DNA from: JAIPEK01 sp041685935
Lineage (GTDB): Bacteria; Desulfobacterota; Desulfobacteria; Desulfobacterales; Desulfobacteraceae
Assembly (NCBI GenBank): GCA_041685935.1
Contig: JAWLES010000046.1
Span: 1-14,671, forward strand
Length of the DNA: 14,671 bases
Reading direction: 5' to 3'
In this document: one piece after another, positions 1-8,307 of the stretch
How the letters are laid out: every line of letters begins with the position of its first letter
How positions within the stretch are numbered: the first letter of the stretch is position 1
Translations under genes and position numbers: made by a program
The notes under the pieces: generated by a model
Database searches by the model: none
Told to the model about the DNA's origin: nothing
The model's input: only the letters and a program-made list of their open reading frames with translations

Positions 1-887
1 CGGACGGAAAAAAACGGGGAAAGCCTTCCTGGCTGAAAAGGCATCTGCCCAGGGGGAACGGGTTTGAAAAAGTGCGCAATCTGATCCGTGAAACCGATCT
101 GAATACGGTCTGCCAGGGTGCTGACTGCCCGAATAAATGGGAATGCTTTTCAAACGGCACTTCCACATTTATGATCCTTGGGGCGGAATGCACGAGAAAC
201 TGCAGGTTCTGCAACGTTTCTCCGGGCCACCCCGGCCCTCCTGACCCTGACGAGCCCTTGCGGGTAGCCAGGGCAGCTTCCACACTGAATCTCAAGTACG
301 TAGTGGTTACGTCAGTGACACGGGACGATTTAAAGGACGGAGGGGCTGACCATTTCGCGGAAACCATCGCGGAGATCAGGCGGATCATGGGCGATTCAAC
401 CCGTGTTGAAGTCTTGATACCGGATTTCAAAGGGGACGCCGGCAGCCTTGAAACAGTGCTTGCAATGAAACCGGATGTTTTGAATCACAATATTGAAACC
501 GTGCCGTCGGTTTACAGCAAAGCAAGGCCTGAGGCGGTTTACACAAGATCCCTCGAGCTCTTTCGAACTGCACGTGAAATCGACCCGGATGTTCCGGTGA
601 AGTCCGGGATCATGCTCGGCCTGGGAGAAACTTTCCAGGAACTGTATGCCACCATGCAGGACCTTTTTGAATACGGCTGCAGCATCCTTACCCTGGGGCA
701 GTATCTCCAGCCCACCAGGAAGCATTTGCCGGTGGAAAAATACTATACTCCTGAAGAATTCAAGGAACTGGAACAGACCGCACTTGGAATCGGTTTCAGC
801 CACGTGGCGTCAGGTCCGCTTGTGAGAAGTTCATACAAGGCGGAGCAGCTTGCACCGGTTAAGCGATCATCGTGTCCGCACTGCTGA
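1..887 (+). CDS. lipA: Lipoyl synthase LipA, 5'-truncated by the window edge
   Basis: Radical-SAM enzyme that inserts two sulfurs into protein-bound octanoyl groups to make the lipoyl cofactor. The codon phase starts at base 3. A GTG at 72 could pass for a start, but the frame is open upstream to the edge and encodes the normal LipA N-terminal stretch (KPSWLKRHLP then FEKV), so the true start is outside; 294 residues are visible. The auxiliary [4Fe-4S] cluster has its CX4CX5C cysteines at codons 111, 126 and 144, and the radical-SAM cluster has CX3CX2C at 189, 201 and 210. The family RSSY motif, whose serine ligates the auxiliary cluster, is near 825-836. The C-terminus continues past RSSYKAEQ to a CPHC tail. 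The last nine codons overlap the end of pyk on the other strand. Identity is secure; the role of the tail is unknown. Confidence 0.96.
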   Translation, partial: DGKKRGKPSWLKRHLPRGNGFEKVRNLIRETDLNTVCQGADCPNKWECFSNGTSTFMILGAECTRNCRFCNVSPGHPGPPDPDEPLRVARAASTLNLKYVVVTSVTRDDLKDGGADHFAETIAEIRRIMGDSTRVEVLIPDFKGDAGSLETVLAMKPDVLNHNIETVPSVYSKARPEAVYTRSLELFRTAREIDPDVPVKSGIMLGLGETFQELYATMQDLFEYGCSILTLGQYLQPTRKHLPVEKYYTPEEFKELEQTALGIGFSHVASGPLVRSSYKAEQLAPVKRSSCPHC

Positions 888-2262
888 TTTCAATATAAGA
901 TGCCCCGTGTTTAACCCCGAAACTTCCTGCGAGAACCGTTATCAGGGAATCCGCAGGAAAACGCTTGTCCCGGACGAGCTTGGCAATGGCTTTTTTCAGA
1001 GGAAGCGAGGGGTTTTCATCCGGGACAATAAAATCTGCATAAACCCCGAATGACAGAGCCAGTTCCCTCATCACCCGCTTGTCGTATACCTGGGCGTAGA
1101 TGGGATTGTCCCCCCTGTATGCGGCGATTGCCCTTATGGTGTCGCCTGACATGGAATCCGCCACTATGGCTTTGGTATTCAGCCGCAAAGAGGCCTTGAC
1201 CGCTGCCTTGGACAAATAGGCGGTTACCTTGTTATCAGCCGTGTAAGGCACATCAATAAAGGTGCTTCTTTTGAGCTCAACCTCTTGTGCAATTTTTGCC
1301 ATGGTTCTCACAACCACCTCCGGATATTTCCCGTTGGCGGTCTCCCCGGAAAGCATAAGCGCATCCGTATGATCCAGGCAGGCATTGGCCACATCTGAAA
1401 CCTCCGCCCTGGTGGGCCTTGGGGATTCGATCATTGAATGCATCATCTGGGTGGCAACTATCACGGGCGCCCTTTTTTCAATACAGGTCTTGACGATCTG
1501 CTTCTGGATCAGCGGGATCTGTTCCGTGGGAATCTCCACTGCAAGATCTCCCCTGGCAATCATCACCCCGTAAGAATATTCCAGAATTTCATCAATCTTT
1601 TCCACACCCTGGCTGTTTTCGATTTTGGCAATAATCTTTGTCCTGCTCTTTTTTTCATCAAGAATGTTCTGGACAGCAAGCACATCCTCCTTGTTTCGGA
1701 CAAAGGAGTGGGCGATAAAGTCCACATCGTTGTCAGCTGCAAACTTGATAAATTCCCTGTCCTTGCTGCTCAGCGCCGGGAGGGTGACATGGACGGAGGG
1801 AATATTGACGCTTTTTTTCGGGTGGATAATACCGTCGTTCTCTACATGGCAGTACAGGTAGTTTTCATCCTTGTCCATTACCGCAAGAGCAATGCAGCCG
1901 TCATCAATGAGAATCGAGCTGCCCTGGGGAACATCCTGCACAAACCTGTCATGGGATACATACACAATATCACCGGTTGATTTTTGATCCGCCCCGCCCT
2001 TCAGCCGGATGGTTTCCCCGTGCTTTACGGAAAGCGGGGCTTCAGCGTCACATGTCCTTATTTCAGGTCCCTTTGTGTCAATAAGGATGGCAATATGTTC
2101 GGATACCTTCCGTACATTCTCAATGATCCCGAGGGCATTTTCATGGGTCATGTGGGCGGTATTAAGCCTGACAACATTCATGCCCGCGCGGAAAAGGCGG
2201 TCCAGAAAATCCGGTTCACAGTTCAGATTTGAAATTGTTGCAACAATTTTGGTTTTTCGCAT
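859..2262 (-). CDS. pyk: Pyruvate kinase
   Basis: Transfers phosphate from phosphoenolpyruvate to ADP in the last step of glycolysis. The 467 residues show the barrel domain A, a B-domain insert about 71-155, and a C-domain from about 330. Key residues are present: DTKGPEIRT at 62-70, the catalytic lysine and Mg ligand in IIAKIEN (K213, E215), the second metal aspartate in ARGDL (D239), ATQMM (T271), and the PRPTRAEVSDVANA block at 281-294. The N-terminal motifs differ from the usual enzyme: TKIVATIS lacks the GP, and the NFSHG motif reads NTAHM, replacing the potassium-ligand serine with alanine. The glutamate linked to potassium dependence (GPE) is kept. Similar N-termini are known to me from Bacteroidetes enzymes (recollection). 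ATG start with AGGAGG 12 nt upstream, lying inside the 3' end of holA. Last gene of the cluster. Confidence 0.95.
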   Translation of the reverse strand: MRKTKIVATISNLNCEPDFLDRLFRAGMNVVRLNTAHMTHENALGIIENVRKVSEHIAILIDTKGPEIRTCDAEAPLSVKHGETIRLKGGADQKSTGDIVYVSHDRFVQDVPQGSSILIDDGCIALAVMDKDENYLYCHVENDGIIHPKKSVNIPSVHVTLPALSSKDREFIKFAADNDVDFIAHSFVRNKEDVLAVQNILDEKKSRTKIIAKIENSQGVEKIDEILEYSYGVMIARGDLAVEIPTEQIPLIQKQIVKTCIEKRAPVIVATQMMHSMIESPRPTRAEVSDVANACLDHTDALMLSGETANGKYPEVVVRTMAKIAQEVELKRSTFIDVPYTADNKVTAYLSKAAVKASLRLNTKAIVADSMSGDTIRAIAAYRGDNPIYAQVYDKRVMRELALSFGVYADFIVPDENPSLPLKKAIAKLVRDKRFPADSLITVLAGSFGVKHGASYIEISSADTMIA

Positions 2263-2270
2263 ATGTACGC

Positions 2271-3464
2271 CTACCCTCCTTTTGTACAGGTGGTCACAAT
2301 AAAATTTTTGAGCAATAGCTCGGAATCTGCAGAAGATGACTTCATCTGATGGTCGATGTCGCTGATATCCCCCAGGGCTGATTTCAGCTCTTCAAAAGAA
2401 AAGTTGTCAGACTTTTTCAGGGTCTGGTAAACAGGATAGGGATTTTTCGGGTTTGAAATGAGAAGAAGATCCGTGGCCTTTCCCAGGTTTTCAGTCTCTT
2501 TTGAAAGCCTGCTTTCGTATTCCTGCATCACAGGGAGAGTAACCTGTTTGAACGTATTGAAATCCTGACCTGTATACCATGGACTGGAGTTGTTCACGTT
2601 TGCGGCCTGAACGAAGCTTTTTGCAGCAAAGAGTTTCCGCACCTGGTTGGCCAGCGCCTTCAGGATCTGGAGGGGATGAAACCCGGCAGAAAGCAGGGAA
2701 TCCAGATAGAAAAGAGAGGCTTCGATTTTTCTTTCGCAAAAGGTGCCGGTGAATTCAAAAATCGGGTCCTTTTTGGTTCTGCGGGCAACCGCATCCACGT
2801 CAGTTGCTGTAATGCCTGATTTATCTCCGGTATAGGAGACAAGTTTTTTAAGGTTGTCTGCAAAGGTATCCGGATCAAAACCTGTAAGGTCGGCAAGTTT
2901 TTGAAAAACACGGCCATCCATATGTTTCGCTTCCGGTTCGAGTATGGCTGCTGCGGTGTGTCGCAGAAAAACAGTCTGCTCATTTACATCACTTTTTCTC
3001 AAACCCTCGGGTACTGTACAGTCAACAGTCACTCCCTTGTCAGCAACTGTTTTAAAAAAAAGGGACCGCTTGTCACAGCCTTTAGCAGAGACAACAAGGC
3101 ATGTATTGTCAGGAATACCCTTTTCAATGAGCCGGGCAAGCCTTTTGACATCATCTTTGGCATATGCCTCCCCTGGATTGCGGGAGAACAGGGGAAGGTT
3201 TTTACCCCATACAACACGCTTTTCCAGGAACGGGTTCAAGGTGGAGACAGTATCAATGACGGTTGCGGCAGGGGCGGAGTCGCCGTCAATGACCTCAAGG
3301 GCCAGGTTTCTGTCATGACCGGCCAGAAGCTTGTTCACAATCCGTTCGGATTTTTCTTTTACCAGGTATTCATGCCCCCATAAAAAAAAGAGGTCCGGCG
3401 AATCATCCGCCGCTGGCATGGATTCAAGAAAGCTGTCGATTTTATTATATTTCAGCTGGGTCAT
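2271..3464 (-). CDS. holA: DNA polymerase III delta subunit (clamp loader)
   Basis: Delta subunit of the clamp-loader complex, which opens the beta sliding clamp during replication. The N-terminal region has the family pattern: FFLWGHEYLVKEKSERIV near residue 26, then a stretch around LEVIDGD, then LNPFLEKRVVWGKNLP. No Walker A is seen, as expected because delta does not hydrolyse ATP. A middle lid region contains LADLTGFDPDTFADNLKKL, and a helical C-terminal collar contains HPLQILKALANQVRKLF. At 397 residues it is somewhat longer than the usual 330-350, mainly through a polar C-terminal extension (KSSSADSELLLKNF). The ATG lies inside the 3' end of lgt in another frame (20-bp overlap) with only a poor purine-rich match upstream, so reinitiation after lgt is likely. 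Family match by pattern; good confidence. Confidence 0.88.
   Translation of the reverse strand: MTQLKYNKIDSFLESMPAADDSPDLFFLWGHEYLVKEKSERIVNKLLAGHDRNLALEVIDGDSAPAATVIDTVSTLNPFLEKRVVWGKNLPLFSRNPGEAYAKDDVKRLARLIEKGIPDNTCLVVSAKGCDKRSLFFKTVADKGVTVDCTVPEGLRKSDVNEQTVFLRHTAAAILEPEAKHMDGRVFQKLADLTGFDPDTFADNLKKLVSYTGDKSGITATDVDAVARRTKKDPIFEFTGTFCERKIEASLFYLDSLLSAGFHPLQILKALANQVRKLFAAKSFVQAANVNNSSPWYTGQDFNTFKQVTLPVMQEYESRLSKETENLGKATDLLLISNPKNPYPVYQTLKKSDNFSFEELKSALGDISDIDHQMKSSSADSELLLKNFIVTTCTKGG
2275..2280 (-). promoter_or_regulatory. Ribosome binding site of pyk inside the holA 3' end
   Basis: AGGAGG on the minus strand, followed by 12 nt and the pyk ATG. It lies in the Lys-Gly-Gly codons that end holA, whose TAG stop is 8 nt before the pyk start. 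Ribosomes finishing holA would end on this site, which favours translational coupling. The spacing is somewhat long. Confidence 0.6.
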
Positions 3465-4221
3465 GGGCTTTTCTGTATAGATATCCGAGCGTGATCAAAG
3501 AGACGACAAACAGGATACCGCAGATCCCCTGGGAAGTGGATATGTCAAGAAACAGGAAATTTCCCCTTGGATCCCCCCTGAATATCTCGATGATATACCT
3601 TGAGATACTGTACAACAAAATATAAGTCCAGAAAACCATTCCGTGAAATTTTTTCACTTTTGCCAGGAAAACAAGGAGCAAAAAGATCAGGATATTGGCT
3701 GCAACGGAATACAGTTGTGTCGGGTGGAGAGCCACCCCCGGAGGTGCAAGAGAATCTGCATGGCTGAAGGTCACGGCAATGGGCAGTGTGCACTCCCTTC
3801 CGTGGCAGCAGCCTGCAAAAAAACACCCGATCCGCCCTATCGCATGGCCGAGTGCAATCGCAGGCGCCATTATATCAGCGGTCCTGTGAAAGTGAAGTTT
3901 TTTTATCCTGAGATAGATTACAGCACATGCAACAGCAAAGATGAACCCTCCGTAAAAGACAAGTCCCCCTTCCCAGACCCTGAAAACCGCCACAGGCTCC
4001 CGGCTGAAATAGGAAAAATTCAAAATCACATAAAAAAGCCTGGCGCCTATTATACCTGCCAGCAGGATAACAAAGAACAGGTCGGTGACATGGTCCGGCT
4101 TCATACCGTTCCGTTTTGCGGCCTTTTTCGAGACCGTAAGTGCAACAATGAATCCAAGTGCCACAAAAAGGCCGTAAGTATAGAGTTTCAGGCTTCCTAT
4201 TTCTATTAAAACCGGATACAT
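3445..4221 (-). CDS. lgt: Prolipoprotein diacylglyceryl transferase Lgt
   Basis: Inner-membrane enzyme that moves diacylglycerol from phosphatidylglycerol to the lipobox cysteine, the first step of lipoprotein maturation. The 258-residue protein is very hydrophobic, with about seven membrane segments. Lgt hallmarks are the YGL motif (Y16), the GGLVFYGG loop (Y90 where E. coli has the important H103), the signature GRIGCFFAGCCHGR at 129-142, HPTQLY at 166-171, and the FRGDPRG loop (R215, matching E. coli R239). The signature arginine is kept, but positions matching E. coli N146 and E151 are cysteines. It starts 5 nt after lspA and overlaps holA by 20 bp. A weak GGAC is the only Shine-Dalgarno-like match, so coupling to lspA is probable. 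Confidence 0.95.
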   Translation of the reverse strand: MYPVLIEIGSLKLYTYGLFVALGFIVALTVSKKAAKRNGMKPDHVTDLFFVILLAGIIGARLFYVILNFSYFSREPVAVFRVWEGGLVFYGGFIFAVACAVIYLRIKKLHFHRTADIMAPAIALGHAIGRIGCFFAGCCHGRECTLPIAVTFSHADSLAPPGVALHPTQLYSVAANILIFLLLVFLAKVKKFHGMVFWTYILLYSISRYIIEIFRGDPRGNFLFLDISTSQGICGILFVVSLITLGYLYRKAHDPAEI

Positions 4222-4226
4222 AAGCG

Positions 4227-4715
4227 TTACACGTCCGAAATTTTATTGAATGCAATATAGTACAAAAATATGGCCATTCCGATGGTTATGGCGCTGTCCG
4301 CAATGTTGAAAGCAGGCCAGTGAAGGTTCCCCACATAAAAATCGAGAAAATCGACAACCGTGCCAAAGCGTATACGGTCCACAAGGTTGCCCACAGCGCC
4401 CCCGAATATCAGGGCGAATGCGGATGACAAAATCCGGTCTTTTGAACAGGTTCTCCTGTAAAGCCAGAGGATCAGCAGTGCCACCATTGAAGATAGAAAC
4501 AGAAAAACGAATTTTCTCAGCAGTACCGGCTGATCTGCAAATATGCCGAATGCTCCGCCAGGGTTCATGATATAGGTGATGTTGAAAAAACCATTTATCA
4601 CGGGAAGTGTTTCGTAAAGTGAAAATGCCGCCTGAATAACAGCCTTTGTCACCTGGTCCGCAATCACAACCGAACCGCTTATAATGACCAGTCTTGCAAG
4701 TGATAATTTGTCCAT
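4227..4715 (-). CDS. lspA: Lipoprotein signal peptidase (signal peptidase II)
   Basis: Membrane aspartyl protease that cleaves the signal peptide of diacylglyceryl-modified prolipoproteins, acting just after Lgt. The 162 residues contain four hydrophobic segments and the conserved sites: D20 in ADQVTK, N51 in NPGGAFG, the GNLVDR motif with catalytic D113, and FNIADSAIT with catalytic D140. The frame stays open upstream to 4919, but that part overlaps ileS and does not look like a signal peptidase. The methionine at 4715 gives the normal family length and sits 16 nt after the ileS stop. No strong Shine-Dalgarno is seen (only AGGG next to the ileS stop). Its place between ileS and lgt matches the widespread ileS-lspA pairing. 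Confidence 0.96.
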   Translation of the reverse strand: MDKLSLARLVIISGSVVIADQVTKAVIQAAFSLYETLPVINGFFNITYIMNPGGAFGIFADQPVLLRKFVFLFLSSMVALLILWLYRRTCSKDRILSSAFALIFGGAVGNLVDRIRFGTVVDFLDFYVGNLHWPAFNIADSAITIGMAIFLYYIAFNKISDV

Positions 4716-4731
4716 AAAATCGAACCGGGCC

Positions 4732-7530
4732 CTATAGAATGATTTCAAGTGCTTTGGCACATCTGGGGCAGGCAGCAGGATACCCGGGATTCTCCCCTGT
4801 TTGCGTATCAAACTTCCAGCAGCGTTCGCATTTAACACCGTCGGCTCGATCCACCTGAATGAAAAGACCTTTGATTTCATCTGAGGCATATGCGTTTTCA
4901 GACACTTTTTGAACAACATGGGCGGATGAAACGATAAAAATATCCCTCAGGTCTTCATCTATTTCCTCGAATTCACGTGCATATCCGTTCTCCGGAAGTT
5001 TGATCTTCACGGATGCATCCAGGGGGTGCCCGATAAGTTTGGATGTACGGGCCGCTTCAAGGGCCCTGGTTACTTCGGAGCGGATCTCAAGAACCTTGAG
5101 CCACCTGCTTTCAATCATTTCATCTTTCCAGGCGGATTCGGGCTCCGCCATTTTTGCCATGTGAACCGTGGTCTCCTTATCCTTGTATTCCGGAACATGT
5201 TTCCAGATTTCATCCGCTGTAAAGGATAAAATCGGCGCCATGATCCGTACAAGGGAGTCCAGAATACGGAACATGGCTGTTTGTGCATTCCGCCTGGCTG
5301 TATCTCCCGGAGACCTTGTATAGAGCCTGTCTTTGATGATATCCAGATAAAAAGAAGAAAGGTCCGCCACACAGAAGTTGTAAAGCGAGTGGTAAATCTT
5401 GTGGAACTGATAAGTATCATATGCTGTGAGGGAGCGGCTGATAAACCCGTGCAGGCGGTGCAGGACAAACCTGTCAAGCTGTGACATGGAAGAGGTATCA
5501 CAAAGATGTGCTGCCGGATCAAAATCATACAGGTTCCCGATCATAAACCTGCAGGTGTTGCGGATTCTCCTGTACGCATCTGAAAGCTGTTTCAGGATGT
5601 TGTCGGAAATGCTCACATCTCCCCGGTAATCCGAAGATGCAGTCCAGAGACGCAGAATGTCAGCCCCGTACTGTTTGATAACTTTATCCGGCGCCACTAC
5701 GTTGCCCACGGATTTGGACATTTTTCTGCCCTTTTCATCCACCACGAATCCGTGTGTAAGAACCGATCTATACGGAGCTTTGCCGGTACTCCCGACAGCT
5801 GTGATCAGTGAGGAGTGAAACCATCCCCTGTGCTGGTCGCTTCCTTCAAGATAAAGGTCTGCAGGTCTTTCAAGGTCGTCCCTTTCGTTCAGAACCGCTG
5901 CATGGCTGACACCGGAATCGAACCACACATCCAGAATATTTCCGTCCTTCTCAAACTCAGTGCCTTTGCATTTACTGCATACGGAATTTTCCGGCATCAG
6001 GAAATCCGCGTCACTGTCATACCATATATCAGCACTGTGCTCTTTAAACAGAGTGTAAATATGTTCAACCGATTCCTCTGTTACATAAACCTCTCCGCAC
6101 TTTTTACAGTGAAAAAGCGGAATCGGAACCCCCCAGGCCCTCTGCCTGGAAAGACACCAGTCAGGGCGGTTTTCAATCATGGAGTAAATCCTCTCTCTGC
6201 CCCAGGCTGGGATCCATTCAACATTGTTGATTTCCTCGAGGCATTTTTCCCGAAGGTCATGCCTGTCCATCAGCAGAAACCACTGGGAGGTCGCCCTGAA
6301 AATCACCGGTTTTTTGCATCTCCAGCAATGTGGATATGAATGGGTGATTTTATCCTGGTGCATCAGATATCCGTTTGCCTCCAGTTTTTCAATTATAGGC
6401 CCGTTGGCTTTCAGGATAAATTCACCCTTGAAAAACTCGATATCATCTGAAAATTTTCCGTCATCTTCCACAGGGGAGTATGGATCTATTCCGTACCGTT
6501 TGCCGACAATATGGTCGTCCGCACCGTGCCCCGGGGCAGTATGAACGCACCCGGTACCCGCATCCAGTGTGACGTGTTCTCCCAGCACAACCAGCGAGTC
6601 CCGATCATAAAGCGGGTGCCCGCACTTTCTGTTTTCCAGTGCCCCGGGATCCAGCTCTGCAATAACTTCATACTTTTCAATCCCGAATTCGGCCATTATC
6701 CTTTCAACCAGGTCCTTTGCAATGATGACGACCTTTGACTGCGAGATCCTCACGGCGCTGTAAATGAAATCCGGGTGCAGGCACACTGCCAGGTTGGCGG
6801 GTATTGTCCAGGGCGTGGTTGTCCATATCACCAGGCTTGCGTTATCATTGGAACCGAGTTCAACAAGGTCGGAAATGTCGTCTTTGACTGGAAACTCTAC
6901 ATAAATGGACGGAGAGAGCTGGTCCTTGTACTCTATTTCAGCCTCTGCAAGGGCGGTACGGCAGTCGCAGCACCAGTAAATGGGTTTTTTGCCGAGCTCC
7001 ATGTTTCCGTTCAGTGCAAAGTATCCGCATTCTTTTGAAATTCTTGCTTCATACTCGGCATTCATGGTGAGATAACAGTTTTCCCACTCACCCGTAACCC
7101 CGAACCGTTTGAACTCATCTCTCTGGATATCCACAAATCTTTCGGCAAACTGCCTGCACTCTTTCCTTACCTGGACTTTTGTCATCTCTTTCTTTTTGGA
7201 TCCGAGTTTCTTGTCAACGGCATGCTCGATCGGCAGCCCGTGACAGTCCCATCCGGGGACATAGTGTGCGTTAAACCCCTGCATCCGCTTGGACCTGATG
7301 ATGATGTCCTTTAGAATCTTGTTGATGGCGTGTCCTATATGCAGGTGTCCGTTGGCATAAGGAGGGCCGTCATGAAGGATGAACTTTTTTTTATGTTTGC
7401 ACTGTTCTGCAATGGTGTTGTAAAGGTCGGAGTTTTCCCATTCCCTGAGCTGTTCCGGCTCGCGCCCGGGCAGGTTCGCCTTCATGGGAAACTTTGTGGA
7501 AGGCAGGTTCAACGTTTTTTTATAATCCAT
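4732..7530 (-). CDS. ileS: Isoleucyl-tRNA synthetase
   Basis: Class I synthetase that charges tRNA-Ile and edits misactivated valine. The 932 residues match the usual bacterial length. HIGH is at 64-67 and KMSKS at 603-607. The CP1 editing domain shows WTTTPWTIP at about 234-242 and GTGCVHTAPGHGADD at about 325-339. A CKKC/CSKC cysteine pair set lies before DVWFDSGVSH. The C-terminal zinc finger is CERC followed by CPRC at about 902-925, which is normal for bacterial IleRS. ATG start with GGAGG (7535-7539) 4 nt upstream, the clearest ribosome binding site in the cluster. It is 73 nt downstream of rsmG, the largest gap in the cluster, and that gap holds a possible internal promoter. No T-box leader is seen. 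Confidence 0.98.
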   Translation of the reverse strand: MDYKKTLNLPSTKFPMKANLPGREPEQLREWENSDLYNTIAEQCKHKKKFILHDGPPYANGHLHIGHAINKILKDIIIRSKRMQGFNAHYVPGWDCHGLPIEHAVDKKLGSKKKEMTKVQVRKECRQFAERFVDIQRDEFKRFGVTGEWENCYLTMNAEYEARISKECGYFALNGNMELGKKPIYWCCDCRTALAEAEIEYKDQLSPSIYVEFPVKDDISDLVELGSNDNASLVIWTTTPWTIPANLAVCLHPDFIYSAVRISQSKVVIIAKDLVERIMAEFGIEKYEVIAELDPGALENRKCGHPLYDRDSLVVLGEHVTLDAGTGCVHTAPGHGADDHIVGKRYGIDPYSPVEDDGKFSDDIEFFKGEFILKANGPIIEKLEANGYLMHQDKITHSYPHCWRCKKPVIFRATSQWFLLMDRHDLREKCLEEINNVEWIPAWGRERIYSMIENRPDWCLSRQRAWGVPIPLFHCKKCGEVYVTEESVEHIYTLFKEHSADIWYDSDADFLMPENSVCSKCKGTEFEKDGNILDVWFDSGVSHAAVLNERDDLERPADLYLEGSDQHRGWFHSSLITAVGSTGKAPYRSVLTHGFVVDEKGRKMSKSVGNVVAPDKVIKQYGADILRLWTASSDYRGDVSISDNILKQLSDAYRRIRNTCRFMIGNLYDFDPAAHLCDTSSMSQLDRFVLHRLHGFISRSLTAYDTYQFHKIYHSLYNFCVADLSSFYLDIIKDRLYTRSPGDTARRNAQTAMFRILDSLVRIMAPILSFTADEIWKHVPEYKDKETTVHMAKMAEPESAWKDEMIESRWLKVLEIRSEVTRALEAARTSKLIGHPLDASVKIKLPENGYAREFEEIDEDLRDIFIVSSAHVVQKVSENAYASDEIKGLFIQVDRADGVKCERCWKFDTQTGENPGYPAACPRCAKALEIIL

Positions 7531-7577
7531 TTTTCCTCCAGATTGCGGATCGAATATATACTGAATACGAAAGGTTA

Positions 7578-7607
7578 TTTTTATTGCAATTGCGGACTAT
7601 CTGTCAA
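7578..7607 (-). promoter_or_regulatory. Possible internal promoter for ileS
   Basis: On the minus strand, TTGACA (7602-7607) overlaps the rsmG stop codon and is followed after 18 nt by TAAAAA (7578-7583). The -35 is perfect and the -10 is fair. Transcription would start about 40 nt before ileS, letting ileS and downstream genes be expressed independently of rsmG. Based on consensus match only. Confidence 0.35.
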
Positions 7608-8299
7608 GAAGAATCATCACGGGGGCGCAGTTTTATCAGGCATCTTTGCCCGTCCAGAAAAGGAAGTCGGTAATCAGACGTACTTATCCGGAAAGACTTT
7701 TTAAAGATGTTTGAAAAATCTTCAATATTGCACCCCTTTCCCTTCATGGCCAGAATCGTTCCGTTCGGCGCCAGAAACGGTGAAGCAAGAGCGGAAAAAT
7801 CTTCCAGGGAGGAAAACGCCCTGGAGGTTACAACGTCATATGAATGCTGATGTCCTTGATCTCCTGACAGATCTTCAGCCCTGGCATGCATGGCCAGTAT
7901 TTTTTCAAGCCCGCACTGGCGGATCGATTCCTTTACAAAGCTGATCTTCTTTCTTGATGCGTCCACACATGTCACTTCAAGTGAGGGATTCACGATTTTC
8001 AGTGGAATGGATGGAAAACCCGCACCGGTTCCGATGTCGAGAACCCTGGCGTTTGAAGGAATGTGCCGTATCAGTGCCGCAGAGTCCACAAAATGCTTGA
8101 CCGCAATATCCAAAGGGTCCAGTATGGACGTCAGATTCACCTTTTTATTCCATTTGATCAAAAGGGATGCGTGGACGGCAAAAAGCAAAAACCTCTTTTC
8201 CTCCGGATATACTCCCAAATGAGAGCACCCCAGTTTTACAGTGTTTTGCCAGTCGGATCCAAACTGCGGATCAAGGTCATACAGGCGGGTTTTTTCCAT
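7604..8299 (-). CDS. rsmG: 16S rRNA (guanine-N7)-methyltransferase RsmG (GidB)
   Basis: SAM-dependent methyltransferase that makes m7G527 in the 530 loop of 16S rRNA. The order of motifs is typical: KWNKKVNLTSILDP, HFVDSAAL, the SAM-binding VLDIGTGAGFPSIPL, VDASRKKISFV, VVTSRAFSSLEDF, and MKG near the end. I chose the ATG at 8299 (231 residues). A TTG at 8314 in the same frame would add five residues (MSSQF); neither has a convincing Shine-Dalgarno. First gene of the leftward cluster, about 66 nt downstream of a strong predicted promoter. Identity is secure; the exact start is not. Confidence 0.94.
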   Translation of the reverse strand: MEKTRLYDLDPQFGSDWQNTVKLGCSHLGVYPEEKRFLLFAVHASLLIKWNKKVNLTSILDPLDIAVKHFVDSAALIRHIPSNARVLDIGTGAGFPSIPLKIVNPSLEVTCVDASRKKISFVKESIRQCGLEKILAMHARAEDLSGDQGHQHSYDVVTSRAFSSLEDFSALASPFLAPNGTILAMKGKGCNIEDFSNIFKKSFRISTSDYRLPFLDGQRCLIKLRPRDDSS

Positions 8300-8307
8300 A
8301 AATTGGC

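Noticed and set aside
72..887. GTG at 72 as the start of lipA
   Set aside because: The codons before it (3-71) continue the frame and encode the conserved LipA N-terminal stretch, so the gene is simply cut by the window edge.
1438..1980. Plus-strand open frame opposite pyk (180 codons)
   Set aside because: Fully antisense to conserved pyruvate kinase motifs, with no family resemblance of its own.
4716..4919. N-terminal extension of lspA by 68 residues
   Set aside because: The stretch overlaps the ileS 3' end in another frame, has no signal-peptidase features, and the ATG at 4715 gives the normal length.
7531..7603. T-box or other riboswitch controlling ileS
   Set aside because: The 73-nt gap is too short, and no T-box sequence or terminator hairpin is visible.
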